Source of the DNA: Dromaius novaehollandiae
Taxonomy: Eukaryota; Chordata; Aves; Casuariiformes; Dromaiidae
Assembly: GCF_036370855.1 (NCBI RefSeq)
Contig: NC_088108.1
Span: 9,571,448-9,635,447, forward strand
Length of the DNA stretch: 64,000 nucleotides
Direction of reading: 5' to 3'
Shown here piece after piece: positions 40,960-54,100 of this stretch (position 1 is its first letter; each line of letters starts with the position of its first letter). A model generated the notes under the pieces. That model worked only from the letters and a program-made list of their open reading frames with translations, ran no database searches and had not been told where the DNA came from. Both the position numbers and the translations under genes were made by a program.

Positions 40960-43900
40960 TTCATACATACATGGTGGGATAGTAACGCACAGAGTAACAA
41001 CTAACGTTAATGTGAACATATCTCACCTAGCGTGAGAAACTCAGCTCTTTTCAACTAGAGAGTAGACTGTCTTCCTTTTCACTTGCTGTAATTCATTGAG
41101 AGCAAAGCTTACCGGATTTTTTTAAAAGAAAACATAACTAATTTTAGAGCAGAGTTTATTAAAAGAAAGTCTTTTATTAGACAAACTGAAATAGTAAAGA
41201 CACAGTCTTTCAGAGGCACCAGGCATCTCCAGGTTTGAAAAAGAAGGAATAGTCTTCACAGAGCACCATGGCTACAGTTAACTCTTCAGAGCAGTGATTG
41301 TCAGCTTTTGGTTAGTTAACCCCAGGGTTAATCTAGGGGTTATTTATGGTAGACTTATGAAAAGTTACTAAGAAAAGTAAGCAGCATTGTCAGAATTTGC
41401 TAAAAAGGTGTCTGTATGTCTCTCTGAGTTGGGAGACCAGGTGGAGCCCTGCCTTGCTCAGCTGAGGAGGATGAATCTTGCTGGTGCGGACTGGCCCCTG
41501 TGCCTGCCGTGCTGGGCTCTGCTCTCAGGCGGGGCAGGGACAGGGCAGCTCAGGATGTTTGGGATTACGATCCCAGCTGGGGAGCAGATGAGCAGAATAA
41601 GGGAATGAAAGAAAATTTCACTTATGAGGTTGGAAAGGAAGACGGGAGGGAAGAGTAGGACAAGGCTAGGTGGATGGGTTTATCCCCTAGAAGATGTAAT
41701 ACTTGGGTGGACCATATAATACATCATCTACATATTCTCCTAGAATACATAATAACCTGCTTCTAAGCTTTTTTGGGAGCTCTTTGTTGGCTAAAGTTGG
41801 TCTTGATGCCAGCCACAGATGCAGTTTAATTTAAAACATTTTCAGCAGAAGGGTCAGAACACAGGGTGTTGCTCAAAGGAAGACCTAACAGCTATTTAGA
41901 AAAGCGGAGATTAAAAGGATTAAACTGAACTGAGTAGTCAGCGCTCCAGCTCCCCAATGCGGGCGTTCTCTGCTAGGGCCTGTAAAACACGACCTATTTT
42001 TACAAGAGGGAACTGAAGAAGGAGGCTATGGCTCAGCATTGAGCCTGGCGCTGCTGCTCCTTTGCCCTTCCCGGTGCAGGTCTGGGATAGGTGCCCTGGT
42101 TAGCAGGAAATAAGGTGTGAGGCTGCTCTCGGATGTGGCTGCGGCAAAGCCCATCCTGACACCGAGTGCTGCAACATGCTCTGGGGCCTTCTCCTGGGTT
42201 CGGCCTGCAGCGGTGGCTTCCTGAGGAAGCTCAGGCTGCCACACCTACAGAGAAGCTTGTCACGTTGAAGGTAAATAGGTTTATCTCCTTCGCTCCGCAA
42301 CTTGTAGCGAATGATGCTGGGCAGCAGCACATGCCAAGCATGCATAACAGCATATTAAAAACGTGCCTTGCCCAGGTCCAATGTGATGGTCTTTTCCCTC
42401 CTAAGGTACGCTGGATTTCTCTGTGAGCACAGGAAAGCAAGGCTGGGATTTTTACAAGCCTCGGGACACTTTGGGGTATATTTTAGTTTCTTTTCCTGTC
42501 TGGTCAAAGAGTCTAGTTTCTGCTTCATTATCAGGGGGAAGCAGTAAGTCACTGCAACAGGAAAGCAGCAAAGAGCATTGCCAGAGATGTTTCAAAATGC
42601 TTCAAAGATGTCTCAACAGAGGCTCACTTTTACCCCGATGCTTTTAAAATTGCTTTCTTCTGTTTAAAAGGCCTGCAGCAAAAGCCCCCTCTCTCCCAGA
42701 TGTTCAACTGGCTTTGATGGCTTTGAATTTGTTTAGTTGCTCTGGAGTTTGTTTAGCTACTGAGTTTTACTGCTGTTTTTACAATTCCTGAAGGATGTGC
42801 TCTTCTCTTTGAAGCAAGCGTTTGGGAGATAGGTCACTGGGGAAGGCCTGCTAGTCTCCCATAGCCGCTGCTGGCAGGCAGAGCTGCTCGCAGGGTTCCT
42901 CTTTAATTGTGACCATTAGGAGTGGGCTGAGGAGGGAAAAGGTAATTTTTACGGTCTTGAAAGCAGAATGGAATGGTCTTCTAGATAGTATTTGTGGGAA
43001 AGCTTTCCTGGGCAATAGCTTAAACTGCTTGTTAGTGTATCGCTATTACTATCACTACTGTGCTATTTTTATCAAATGGTAGCAGCTTCTACCAAGGAGC
43101 TGCTTTGACTGAATCTGCATTTCAGGTTGGACATTAAGGGGCAACATGAGGAAAATTTGGTTAAAATCAAGCTTCTGCAGAGCCCTAACCAACACAAACA
43201 CCGTCGGGTTTGAAATGACGGCTATTGTTCTGGAGGACCTCTCCTTGTCCTTCTCTTCCCTGTGAGATTTGGGGGGATCACAAATCTCTGCAGAACTGTG
43301 CTAACATACAAAAACCGAAATATCTACAGAGGCTTTAAGGAAGAGAATTCCAAAGAACTTGCATATGCTGTTTCATTTATTTTGGTAGGGAATAAGTGTT
43401 CGATTCTTCCAGATGTCTCTCAAAAGCTTTGTCTGAGGGGCCAGAAACTGGCTGTGCTTTCTTCTTTTGACTGAGAAGCACAGTTACAGCTGACAGTATA
43501 TTTGAGGAATTTTTGGTTTTAATGCATCTGTTTTTACAAAGCAACTGCCCCTCTATAGGTGTCAAAATAAACCATGCAAGACAGAGAAGTGGGTCCCTGC
43601 AAGTGGTGCGGTGTTTTGGGCGAACAGAAAAAACAGCAGGAGAAAGTGCATTGCGATTTGAAGAAGATCCTTTTCTTTTTTTCTGCAGTGAGGAGCCCTT
43701 GCAGGTTAGGCAAGGCAAAGGTTTGGCTTTAACAGATGTGTTGTAGTATCACCGAGAGCAAACAGAGCTCGGGCCTTCCTCTTTTTGAAGGCTGTGAGTA
43801 ATATGCCTCGGAGCAGAAGGGAGCTCCAAACATACAACTAAAAGGGAAAAAGCTGCCTTTAGGGGGGTTTGGTTATCTGTCAAGGAGACACAAATATTAG

Positions 43901-44380
43901 AAATCATTTAGTTGGGTTTAACCGTTGCATTTGCTGGTTACATTTTAATTTTTAATTGAATCCAAGTGCAGGTTTCCTGGTGGCGTGTGACTAGGCTGCA
44001 GCAGTAGCTGCCAAGGAAACAGCTCCTTCAAGGGCACTCGCAGTCGTTCCACTGTTTACTCTGCGACTTACTCAGAGGCGGACGTAGGAGTGATCCCATG
44101 CCCTCGCCCCGGCAGCACGCTGCTGTGAAAGCATGCCGACAGATGACTAAGGTCAAAAAGTGCTTAACCAGAAACGCACCCGCTGATCCTGTCAACAACG
44201 CGTCGGTTACCGAAACAGCTCGTGCCGGTTTTGTAGAGCTCGCGAGGAGCCTGGCTGCAGCCCCTAGCGCGGACGTGACCGGGGCAGCGATGGAAGGCGC
44301 TGCGTGGCCGTATTCTTTTACCTATCAGAGCTAAAGTGTGACAAAACCTGTGTAGATCAGGCATTAAATCCATTCCCCAT
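40960..44380. other. Intergenic region, RPL39 to SOWAHD
   Basis: About 3.4 kb with no conserved exon, RNA gene or identifiable transposable element. Scattered short open frames show no family features. Confidence 0.55.
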
Positions 44381-45564
44381 GCGTTTTGTGTGTCTCAGCT
44401 GCTGACTTCAGTGGTTAAAGAGATGTCCAGACCTGGAGTCATCTCCGCGCAGCACCCGCTGCCGACCGCGTCATTCCAGGCCGTCAGGAGTGTTTCTGAG
44501 CACGGCCTGATACGGGGGGCTTTGCGCGGGACCTGGGAACCGCGGCCTCGGATCCCCTCGGGAGTTAAGGGGGGGTCCCTGCACCCGTGCGCAGGGTGTT
44601 GTTCCCCCCCCCCCGGGCCGCCAGGCGCACCGGGCTCGCTGCCCCGCTCCCCAGGCAGGGTTCGGCGCCGCTCTGCCCGGGAGCGCCCGGAGGAACCGAA
44701 ACTCCCCGCCTGCTGGGTTAGGATCACTTCCCGAATCAGACTGTCTCTTTAGGGGGTAAAAATGGCCTCGTGCTTTTCAAAAAGAGGAAGAGGCAGCTGT
44801 TTTTCTGAGGACGCTCTGAAGCAGCCCCGGCCCCGGCGCACAGGCTGCACAAGCAGCAGGTGAGCGGTGGCTCTGCCCTGCCCTGCCGCTGCCAGCGTGC
44901 TCGGGGACACATCGCTGGACTGTTGCTCAAGAGTTTCATTTCGGAGCGTGACCTTGGCAGTGGCAGAGGAATCTCCCGGGCCTCATACCTTTTCCACGTT
45001 TTCAGGCAATGAATCAGCTTTGCGGAGCAGCCTCTGGATTCAGTCCCTGTGCAGGAGCCTGCACATGGCCCCGGCCCCCTCACTGCCTGCCCCGGCCCCA
45101 AGCGCCCCGCAGGGCCGAGCCACTCCGGGGCCCCACCGTGTCTCCGTCCAGGTGCCCGAGGCGGCATCCTGCCTGACCTCGCGGCCCTGCCGGCAGCCAG
45201 CGCGGTGCCAGGGGCCTCATCTCACAGACAGGAGAGTCGAGTCACAGCAGCTCTGTGTGACCTACCTGAGGCCACGCGGAAAGTCCCCCAGCGGGCCAGG
45301 AGCGGTGGACAAACCTCAGCCCCCGCCCAGCACGGGGCACCGTCGCCCCTCCTCACCTGGCCGCGGGCTTGTGTCCGGCTGGGAAGCGGATCCGCTCGGC
45401 GGGACCGGTGCGTGACGGAGAGGGCTCTAGCCGCTGCGGCGGGGTGGTCGCCGGCAGGTGGGTTGGGGGCTTGTCCCAGCTCGAGCACCAGCCCCCGCCG
45501 AGCTCCCGGTGCGGCCAGCGGCTGCCCAGCACGGGGTTTGCAGGCAACGCGGGCTGGGGACGCT
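44381..45564 (-). other. 3' flank of SOWAHD within the large CpG domain
   Basis: CpG-rich sequence probably contains the SOWAHD 3' UTR. No AATAAA was recognised on the minus strand in the GC-rich part. No other gene is visible. Confidence 0.4.
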
Positions 45565-46554
45565 TCAGCGCTCTTGGAAGAAGGCGAATGCCTGCCTGAC
45601 AAAGTCCCGGAGGGTCGACAGGCCCCGGGGCTGCCGCTTTTTCCCCTCGGCCCCGGAGTCCACGCAGTCGCCGGCGCCCGCCCGGGCCTCCCGGGATGAC
45701 TTACAGTTGTTGTTGGAGTTGCGGGCGCCCAGCTGCACCAAGTCCTCCTCCAAGGCCCCCGCCAGCTCCTTCAGCTCCTGGGAGGCGTCCGCCCGCAGGT
45801 ACTGCCAGGCCTTGTGCCCGCTGTGGTCCCTGCGGCTCGTGTCGGCCCCGTAAGCCCCGACGAGCACCTTGATGAACATCTCGTGCCCCTGCGCAGCGGC
45901 CAGGTGCAGCGGCGTGAGCCCACCGCTGGCCGCGGGGACGTTCACGTCGACCGGGTAGCCCTTCTTCTGCGCGTGCGAGACGACCCTGATGAGGCTCTCG
46001 TGGTGGCCGTGCTTGGCGAGCCAGTGGAGAGCGGTGAAGCCCGTCACGAAGTCCTTGCGGGCCAGCAGGCTGGGGTCCAGGTCCAGCAGCCGCAGGATGC
46101 TCTCGGCGTCGCCCTGGGCCGCCGTCAGCAGCCACTCGTGCTCCAGGGGGTCCAGGGCGAGCGACAGCACCTCGGGGCTCCGCTGGGGCTGCGGCTCCGG
46201 CTCAGACTGCGGCCCCGCGAGGAGGCCGCCGCCGTCGCAGAGCTTCTGGGCGGCTGCGAACCACATGGCGCCGCCGGGGCCGTTGCTCTGCAGCAGGATC
46301 TCCTTCAGCTCCTTCCTCCGGGCGCTGCCGGGGCCGATGGAGAGCCTGCCCGAGGCGCCGGCCAGGCTCCCCGCGCCGCGGCTGCCGCGGCTGCCGCTCC
46401 GTCCGGGCTCCGTCGGCCGCCGGGGCGCGGGGCTGGGCGCGGGGCTGGGCGCGGGGCTGCCGGTGCGCGGCCGGGCGCCGGCCGGGGCGGCGAGCGCCGC
46501 GGCGATGCCGGCTGCCGCCTCCCGCGGGGCGCCGTGGCCCCCGCGCCGGGCCAT
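45565..46554 (-). CDS. SOWAHD: Sosondowah ankyrin repeat family member D (ANKRD58)
   Basis: A single-exon frame of 329 aa (human about 315 aa, also intronless). The first ATG in the frame (46554) has a strong context (GGCGGCATGG). The frame stays open upstream without an ATG, so that part is not counted. The N-terminal half is Ala/Pro/Arg-rich. The conserved core starts near LEHEWLLTAAQGDAESILRL, then has ankyrin repeats with TGFTALHWLAKHGHHESLI and GGLTPLHLAAAQGHEMFIKV, then DHSGHKAWQYL. The tail ends LSTLRDFVRQAFAFFQER. The molecular role of SOWAH proteins is poorly known; ankyrin repeats imply protein binding. The gene is divergent from SEPTIN6, matching the human arrangement. Very high GC explains long overlapping frames on the opposite strand, which carry no motifs. 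Confidence 0.95.
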   Translation of the reverse strand: MARRGGHGAPREAAAGIAAALAAPAGARPRTGSPAPSPAPSPAPRRPTEPGRSGSRGSRGAGSLAGASGRLSIGPGSARRKELKEILLQSNGPGGAMWFAAAQKLCDGGGLLAGPQSEPEPQPQRSPEVLSLALDPLEHEWLLTAAQGDAESILRLLDLDPSLLARKDFVTGFTALHWLAKHGHHESLIRVVSHAQKKGYPVDVNVPAASGGLTPLHLAAAQGHEMFIKVLVGAYGADTSRRDHSGHKAWQYLRADASQELKELAGALEEDLVQLGARNSNNNCKSSREARAGAGDCVDSGAEGKKRQPRGLSTLRDFVRQAFAFFQER

Positions 46555-48174
46555 GCCGCCGCTCGCGGGCACCGCCGCGGGACCCGGCGCCGCAGTTTCC
46601 TGGTTCGGCGGAGCGGAGCCGGCGCTGGGCGGCTCCGCCGGCGGGGGGGCAGCGCCGAGGCGGCGCAGCCCGGGACGCCCGGGAGGCTCCGCGCGGCCGC
46701 CTGCCCCCCCGCCCCGCTCCGTCCCCGCCGCCGCCAGCGGCTCCGCCGGGCCGCGCCGCGCCGCCGCCTCCCCGAGCCGCCCCGGCAGCAGGGAGCGCCC
46801 GGGGCCGGAGGGGGGCTCGTCCCCCGTCCGCTCCCCCGGGTCGCCGCGGCGGCACAGCGGGGCGCCCGCCTCTGCCCCTCGGGGCTCGCCGGGGCGTCGA
46901 GGACCAGCGGGCCCCGGGGGAGCCGCGCGGAGGCTGCGCCCCGATTCCCTCAGGAGCCGGGACAACCCCCCGCGCCCCGGTTACGCGTTCACGGCCGCAG
47001 CGCGGCCCGGGGGGCGCCGGCGGGTTCTGCCCGCGCTCCTGCAGCCCCAGCCCGCTTTCCCCTGCCTCCCTCCCCCGGCTCCTTCCTCCTCCTCGCTTCT
47101 CCCCTGCCGTGAAGGCGGCCGGGATGGCGGCTCGTCCCGCCGGGGTCATCCCGCAAGTCCCCAGCGGCCGGTGGTTGGGCCCCGCCGCCCCTCACTCCCT
47201 CCCCACGGCCGCGCCCGGCGCCGCCGGCCTCCCCCGGCCGCCCCCACGCCCCGGCGGCGGGAGCCCCCGTCACCGCTTCCACCGGCCCTGTGGAAGCTGC
47301 GGGAAAGGCGGCGCCAGGGCCCTGGGTCCAGGCCCCGGGAGAGCACGGGTCGCTCCGGGGGACCTCGGGGGAAGCGAAGTGCAGGAACACTCAGTTCTAA
47401 ATAGCAAGTCATTCTCTGGGACCTGGGGACACAGGAGCCTCAGAGCCACACCGTGACCTGTGCCGCAGCCGCCGCGCGGGCGGGAAGCGGGGCGCGGGTG
47501 GCACCGGGCGAACCCCGACTGCCCTGCCAACCCCGGGCCGGGAGCGCGGGAGGGCTCGGCAGGGAGGGACCCCCGGCAGCCGCCGCGGGTGCGCCAGGCT
47601 CCCCGGCGCAGGGGGCGGCCGCCCTGGCGCCAGGCCGCAGCGGGCAGCGCGGCTCCCTCGGGCCGCCCGGGCAGGGTGGCAGGACCCCCCGGCGGGACGC
47701 GCGGCCGCCGGGCCGGGACCGGCTGCGGGAGGGGCCTGCGGCTGCCGTCCCGTCCCGTCCCGTCCCGTCCCGTCCCCGCGGGGCCTTGGGGACCAGGCCG
47801 GGCCGGCGGGGCAGCGGCGCAGCGGCCTTCGGCGCCCAGCGGCCCGTCTCCCCCTGCCCCCCCGGTGCCCTCCGGGTCCCGCTGCCCCCTCCCGCCCCGC
47901 CCCGCCCCGCCCGCAGCGCGGGCTGCACCATCGCAGGGGCCGCGGGGGGGGCCGAACGCCCCGCGCGCCTCCGGGGAGGGGGCGAGGGGGCGCGGCGGGG
48001 CCGGGCGGCGCGGCACGAGGGGGGACCGCGGGGGGGGCGGCGGCGCGGGCGGGGCGGGGCGGGGCGGGGGGAGGCGCGGGCGGGGCGCGGCTCCCCCCGC
48101 GCGGCGGCGGCGATGGGCGCGGCCCGGCGCGGCGCCGCCCGGCCGGGGCGGGCCCTGGCGGCGGGCTCGCAGCG
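46555..48174. promoter_or_regulatory. Shared CpG-island promoter region of SOWAHD and SEPTIN6
   Basis: Divergent starts lie 1.6 kb apart in one unbroken CpG domain that extends from about 44.4 to 48.9 kb. A GC-box cluster at about 48047-48093 (tandem GGGGCGGGGC) lies 80-130 bases before the SEPTIN6 ATG and is its likely core promoter. Long open frames on both strands here are GC artefacts. Confidence 0.7.
47746..47775. repeat. (CGTCC)6 microsatellite
   Basis: Six perfect tandem pentamers lie in the SOWAHD/SEPTIN6 intergenic CpG island. Confidence 0.9.
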
Positions 48175-51100
48175 ATGGCGGCGGCCGAGGTGGCGCGGCA
48201 GGTGGGAGCGGGCGCCGCCCCGGGCAGCGGCGCGGGCCTCCGGCGGGCTGCGGGCCTGGGGGGCGCGGGGGGCTGCTGCGGCGCGGCCGGCGGGGCTGGG
48301 CGCCCTCGCCGCGCTCCCGGGCGGCGCGGCCGAGGCGGGGCCGCGGCAGCCGCAGAGCCCCCGTGGCGGCGCCGTCTCTCCCGGGGCGCCGGTTCTTCTC
48401 CCCAGGGCGCCGCCGCCGCCGCCGCCTTCCCCCCGGCCGCGCCTGCGGGGAGGGTCGTCGGCCCCTCCTGTCCCCGGGACCCCCCGCGTATCCCCGGGAC
48501 CCCCTGCGTATCCCCGGCCCCCCCCCCGTGTCCCCGAGGCCCCCCCGCGGGTAAAGTTCCCCCCCCGTGTCCCCGGCCCCCCCCGCGGGTAAAGTTCCCC
48601 CCCCCCGTGTCCCCGTCCCCCCCCCCCCGCGTATCCCTGGGACCCCCTGCATATCCCCAGGCCTCCCCCAGCTCCCCGAGGCCCCCCCGGGGGTAAAGCC
48701 CCCCCCCGTGTCCCCCAGGCCCCCCCGGCCCCCTCGGGTGTCCTGGCCCCCCGCGCCCCCTGCCCGGGCGCCGGCCCCGCTCCCCGGGCTGCGTCACCCC
48801 GCAGCGGCCCGGAGGGGCTCAGCCCCGCTCTGCGCCCACGACGGGGGCGGTTGTGGTGCGGTGCGGCCGCCCTGCCGCGCGATTTTGTGCGTTTCCGACT
48901 GTCGCGTCTCTGCGTTGGTGCAGAAACAGCGTTTGAGGCGAGCGCTCGCAGTTTCGTTCGCAGAGCCGTGGGTTTTGCACGGACCGAATCTCGTTACGCG
49001 GGTGGCCGTAGCCGTGCCGCGGCAGTTGGTGATGCTGTTTGCTCCAGGACATACCCGCTGGCCTGTGGGTTGCTGCCAAGATACATAAAGTGACTCACTT
49101 GTTCCCCCGTCTTTTAAAGAAAATCGGGCGTTAGGCTTCCTCGAGACGAGGTGTGGGACTCTCGGACGTCCGCTGGTGACTTGGTGTGAGCTATGATACA
49201 GCGCAGCCTCTGCTCGGAGGCGAAAATGAAAGCTGGCGGCAAGATGGGCAAGAAATTAGCGTGCCGCGAATTGAAAACGTCTTTGTGGGGACGGACGACT
49301 TGCCAGCACGGTCTTGGGCACCTGCTCGTGGCCGTGGCTCGTGGTGCGGTGGCTCTGAGCGCCCTGGTGACGCGGGGGGCTGCCGCCCACGTGCGGCGGT
49401 GGGGTGCCAGGGCACGGCCGCGGGGGTGGCCTCGCCGCCGAGGCCCCTCTCCCGTCCTCCCTGGCGGCGCGGAGGGGGCCAGTTTTAGATGAGTGTGGTC
49501 CAAGCCGCTCCCCGCTCTGCTGGTCGGCGGGTGGAGGACGGATGTGGTGGTGGATCAGCTTGCAGAGTGGGGTCCAGCTCTCAGTCTCTGGTACCAGCTA
49601 GAAAAATCATGAAGGGTGCTGAATATAGATTTATATATTTTAATTGCCTGAGGAGACTTCTCCCGGGAACATGTCCAAGCAGCTTGGTGTTTCTGCAACC
49701 CCTTGGCAAGGGCATAAAGAAACGTAATCTTAAGAGCTGTCAGAGTTTGAGATTTCGGAAGCACTTGACCGTTTCTGGATGTCGAATGGCTGAATGATGC
49801 AACGTGCTTAAAGGGAGACGGGTCAATGGTTGCGGTTGGGGTGAGATTTTTCTTGCTTTTGTTGGTAGCTGATTCAAAACTATTTCTCTCCCTCTTCTCT
49901 TGTTTTTCTTGTGAATTAATCCTGCTGAATTGTTATCAACTGAGCAAGAAAAAGAAATACCAAGTATCTGTGCTTTATATTCCTGCGTTGCGTTTGTCTC
50001 ACAGAGGATGCTCGTGCTGTCCGCTGGCTAATTCTCTCACTGCACAGGAGAACTGCACACTTGTGCAAGTGCGAAGTAATTGGTGCAAGCGTCGCTCTGA
50101 ACTGTTGTTCACTCAGAGCCAAACGCAGTCGGGGGAAGCGGATGCCGCAGCGCCGAGGTCAGGTCGAGGGGTCTGGAGGTGTTCTAGCTTAAAGATGGGC
50201 TGAAAACTGTGGTGCAGAAACCTGCACTGAGGGTTTGGCTTGCTGTCTGGTTTGACATTTGACTCCTCCTGGAGCAGCTGTTTCAGGCGTGGGAGTTAAC
50301 CGCCCGGGTCTTGGCTCTACGGGGTGGCCGAGAGACGGGGGAGCGGCCGCAGCGAGCACCAGCAGTTGCGGTGGAGCTCTGTGAATGCCCCTTGGTGCCT
50401 TTGCATCGGGTGGCTTTGCTGTTGTGTTCGTTCCCGCCGTTTAGAAACCCTCCGACGGGAGTCTCTAAGCCTCCGGGTCTGAAACGATTTTCACTTGGGG
50501 CAGACGAGAGACGTAGTGGAAGTACGAATTGTCAGTTGTCAGTATCCTAAATAGAAATGCTCTTTTAAATTAGATGCAGAAAAAGGATTGTATGGCTTCC
50601 TCCAGAAGAGCAGTTTTTTGAACTCTTCCATGGTTGTGCAGGCCTCGTTTGGACACCAGCTCCGTTGGGTTCAGAGCTTTATTTTTTTTTTTATTTGCTA
50701 TCCTCTGCCTGGGTATTGCCAAGCGAAGGCTTTCCCTTGCCACGGTGTCATTTATTAGTGTTCCTGTTAGCACACGCCACCAGAAAGTGTCGTGAACGTG
50801 GAGCACTGGCGCTTACGTGGAGCAGCACCGTTGCTTGTTTCGGAGATGACGCCCCACTTGATCTCACAACGCGGTAACCACCCGTCAGGGCTCTAAGGTC
50901 CCCTTAGGAGCTAAAGCACTGTACCTACTTGTCGTGTAAAGAAGATAAAGGCAGAGATGCACGTTCAGCGAGATTTTTCTCTAATTATTTTTCCTTCCTG
51001 AGGACTTCTGGAGAGATGCAAATATCTAGAGTCCAAATTTTGCCCAGTTTAATTAAACTAATATTTAATGTGCCATGCTTTCAGGCTTGGGATAGTTTAT

Positions 51101-54100
51101 TATAACACTTGTATAGTTTTAAAATCTTTCTGATACTTCTATGTGAGACTTAGGGTAGACAGCACTGTTTTTTGTGGCATGGCAAGGGCCTAAGAAAAGG
51201 TGTGTAAATCCCCCAAAGATCTGAAAAAAATAAAATAACTTCTGCAAGTGGCTACGCCATCCTTTCACTCTCGCATAGCCCCCCTGGCAGTGCAGCAAGG
51301 CAGTGTGTTGCTCTTTTTGTTCTTTTCATCTTGTTTGCTGCAAACACGCTTTGCTTCTTCCCCAGTAACAACAGCTCATTCTGTCCTAGGGGGTCCCTCT
51401 GCATATACGGGAAAAAAGAGGCATCTGGTAGCTTGGTGTAGTGCCAGCATTCGCGCTGGCTTCCCAGAGACGCCCGGCTTTGTCTTTGCTCCAAGAAGAT
51501 GCTGACTTAGAAACGGAGAACGCGAAAGGGCTCTTAGACATCCAGCGTTCGGTGATGTTGGTGGGAAAGGCCTTCACGTGGGCAGTCAACCTTATCTACC
51601 TTGTTGGGATTTCTATGCGTTTTACCCAAAAAATTGCTGTTGAAGATAAACAATGGTAAAGAGCTCTTGAATACTCTTTTCTAGCACAAATTGTTGCATA
51701 GGCTTAAAATATTCTTCTTTGATTTTGAACAAGGTAATCCAAATCTGCATTTAATATATAGTCAGTATGACTAATCACTCTGTTCATATGTTGTTTATGG
51801 TGAAACTGTTTATATATAGCAGCGCTCTGCACATCGAGGCACCACTTGGTGTGTGAAGACTCGTTGTTTGCACCATTTCTTAGTGGCTCAGGTAGAAAAT
51901 CTTTCTTTTCTCTCCACAGCTTTGTTAATCGGTGGTAACTTTCTGATGTGCATCAAAACCAGTCTGAGCTTAAAACATAATTTCATGCTTTTTCACCGCA
52001 TCTGGTCTCTCAGTTCTTTGGCCATGTAAGCTTTGGACTTTTAGGCAGTATAGCGCAATATACCTTGTGGCTGCTTATTTAGCATGAAGGTTCAGCTGTT
52101 GTGACTGAAAATCGGATTTTGCAGCGCTTGTTTCCTGGCTTGTAACAAATGTGAAGTGTGGTTTAACTGCATTATAAAACCGCAAGTGACTAGAAAAAGA
52201 GGCTACAGGAAACAACTTGTAGACTGAATTCTCCGTGATGGCGAATGCCGCCTCTAGCCTACGGTGGCTCAACTTTTATTTGGTTCCATCTGGAGCACAC
52301 TTATATTTAGGGCTCAGGAGAAGATTTGTTCTTAATGAGAGCCTACACTGCCACCCACACTTCCCGGAGAGAGTAGTGTTCAAACAATGTGCCAACAGTG
52401 CACTTCTAAGGCTTCCTATTAAAAATACACTTGATACTTCTCCTTCCCAGGGAAGGATTCGGTCTGTGGTTCTCCCTTGCCTTTGCTGACTCTGTCCGTC
52501 CATCTGTTTTTCACGAGGACGGTGGGGCATTCTCGCAGGAGATTAAGCGGTGTCGTAGGATATTCCAGTGCTGGGTTTTTGTTTTAGTGAAAGCAGTTTA
52601 GGAGAGTTTAGATGCGTCCCTGCAAAATCTGTGTGTGCTACGGCTCACTGATTCTCCCGTTCTTCTACCTTGTATAAAACCAGTTAGCTGTCCCGGAGCT
52701 GCTGGGCCTGGGAGCAGCCTCCCCGGGAGCGGGAGCGAGGGCGGGCTGCTGGGCGGCTGGAGCGCCTTCCCCATTCGCACCTCCTTTGGACGCAAGGTGC
52801 TCTGGAATCAGTAAAGCACCATATTTGGTGAACATCTTGGCAGGAAGAGTCAGACTGATACACAAAACATGGCTAAGAGGAAACATATTTACACATCACA
52901 GGGCTGTAAATATGGTTAATGGCTGAAGTGTATTTGGATCCTCACATTCAGGAAAAAACCCCCACCCGCAAAACAGTAACAGCACAAGTAACGATGCTCT
53001 GACAGGCTATTGCAGTAAATGCAGTCTTCAGGGACATTTGCCTAGTCTAAAATAAAAGTTTCTTCAACAGAAGAAGAAAAACAGTATGTCTGTCCTTATA
53101 AACAAGTTTTCAGGATATGAAAAAACATCCTTCTGCAAAACTAAGTTAAAAATTATACCCTTATAAGCTGGGACCTGTTGCCTTTTTGCTGTAGTATTTC
53201 TTGCAAACTGATGATGCGCCTAAAAAGCCAGAGGTGAATTTTCCGCATTTGGCACCAAAATGCATTGTTGAGGAAAGCCTTTGATATGGAGAAATATCTT
53301 TTGGGGGGCTGTGGGAGGGGAACTGTTCCCAGCTCCAGTACGTGCAAATATACAGGATTAGTACAGACTCTACATTTTTCATGACTCTTTTTCCGAGTGT
53401 GAGCCTCTGCATGTAGCGTATTGCCGTGGTGCGAGTTCCTCGCCTGGATCCGGAGCGGCACGTCCTTTGTGCAGCGGCCGGGTGGAAATTCCTGAAACCC
53501 TCGCCAGGAAGCAGGCAGATGCTACCTTGCGTGATCTGGCCACCTGCCCCTGTGAACATCTTCCTTGCAGATTCCTCCGATGATTCCTGTTTTTCCTGGT
53601 GCTAACGACCATTATCTAGATCTGGACAGACCCCAATTTGTGGTCCGACGCTTTCGTCTTTGCAGCAACGTGGAAGATGTTGCTGTGTTTAGTAGCTCTA
53701 AGACCCTGCTGTTTCTGTGCCTACAATACTTGAGCTTTGCAGATGCAGCATGTTTGGGTTGTTCAACTACTAGATGTAGGCGCAGTTTTCTTAATTGTTT
53801 CTATCTAGTTTCTATCATTGAAGCTTTATTGTGACTTGGACTAGACATATAGGAGGAGGAAAAATTAACATATTGCTTTGGGCAAGGGATTCTTTTTGTT
53901 TTCAGTATAAGGTGAGACTTGAGTGTCTAAATAATTTCCCAAGAAAGAAGTGTTTTACCACCTCTTTATTTCAGCAGCTGTGTTTGTGTATGTTTTGCAG
54001 TTTAATAGTTTTGGTGACAGGGCTACCTTCTGATGCGAGGCAAGTGGATCGTTTTGTTTGTGCCGTCTGGGTTTGTTTTGGAGAAGAGGGAAGTACGCTG

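Noticed and set aside
46555-46965. Upstream extension of the SOWAHD frame
   Set aside because: The frame is open, but there is no ATG before 46554 and the translation is low-complexity; 46554 has the best context and gives a length close to human.
45814-49088. Multiple 300-470 codon frames opposite SOWAHD and around SEPTIN6 exon 1
   Set aside because: Low-complexity translations, mutually overlapping, some running through the minisatellite. No family features apart from the SOWAHD and SEPTIN6 frames.
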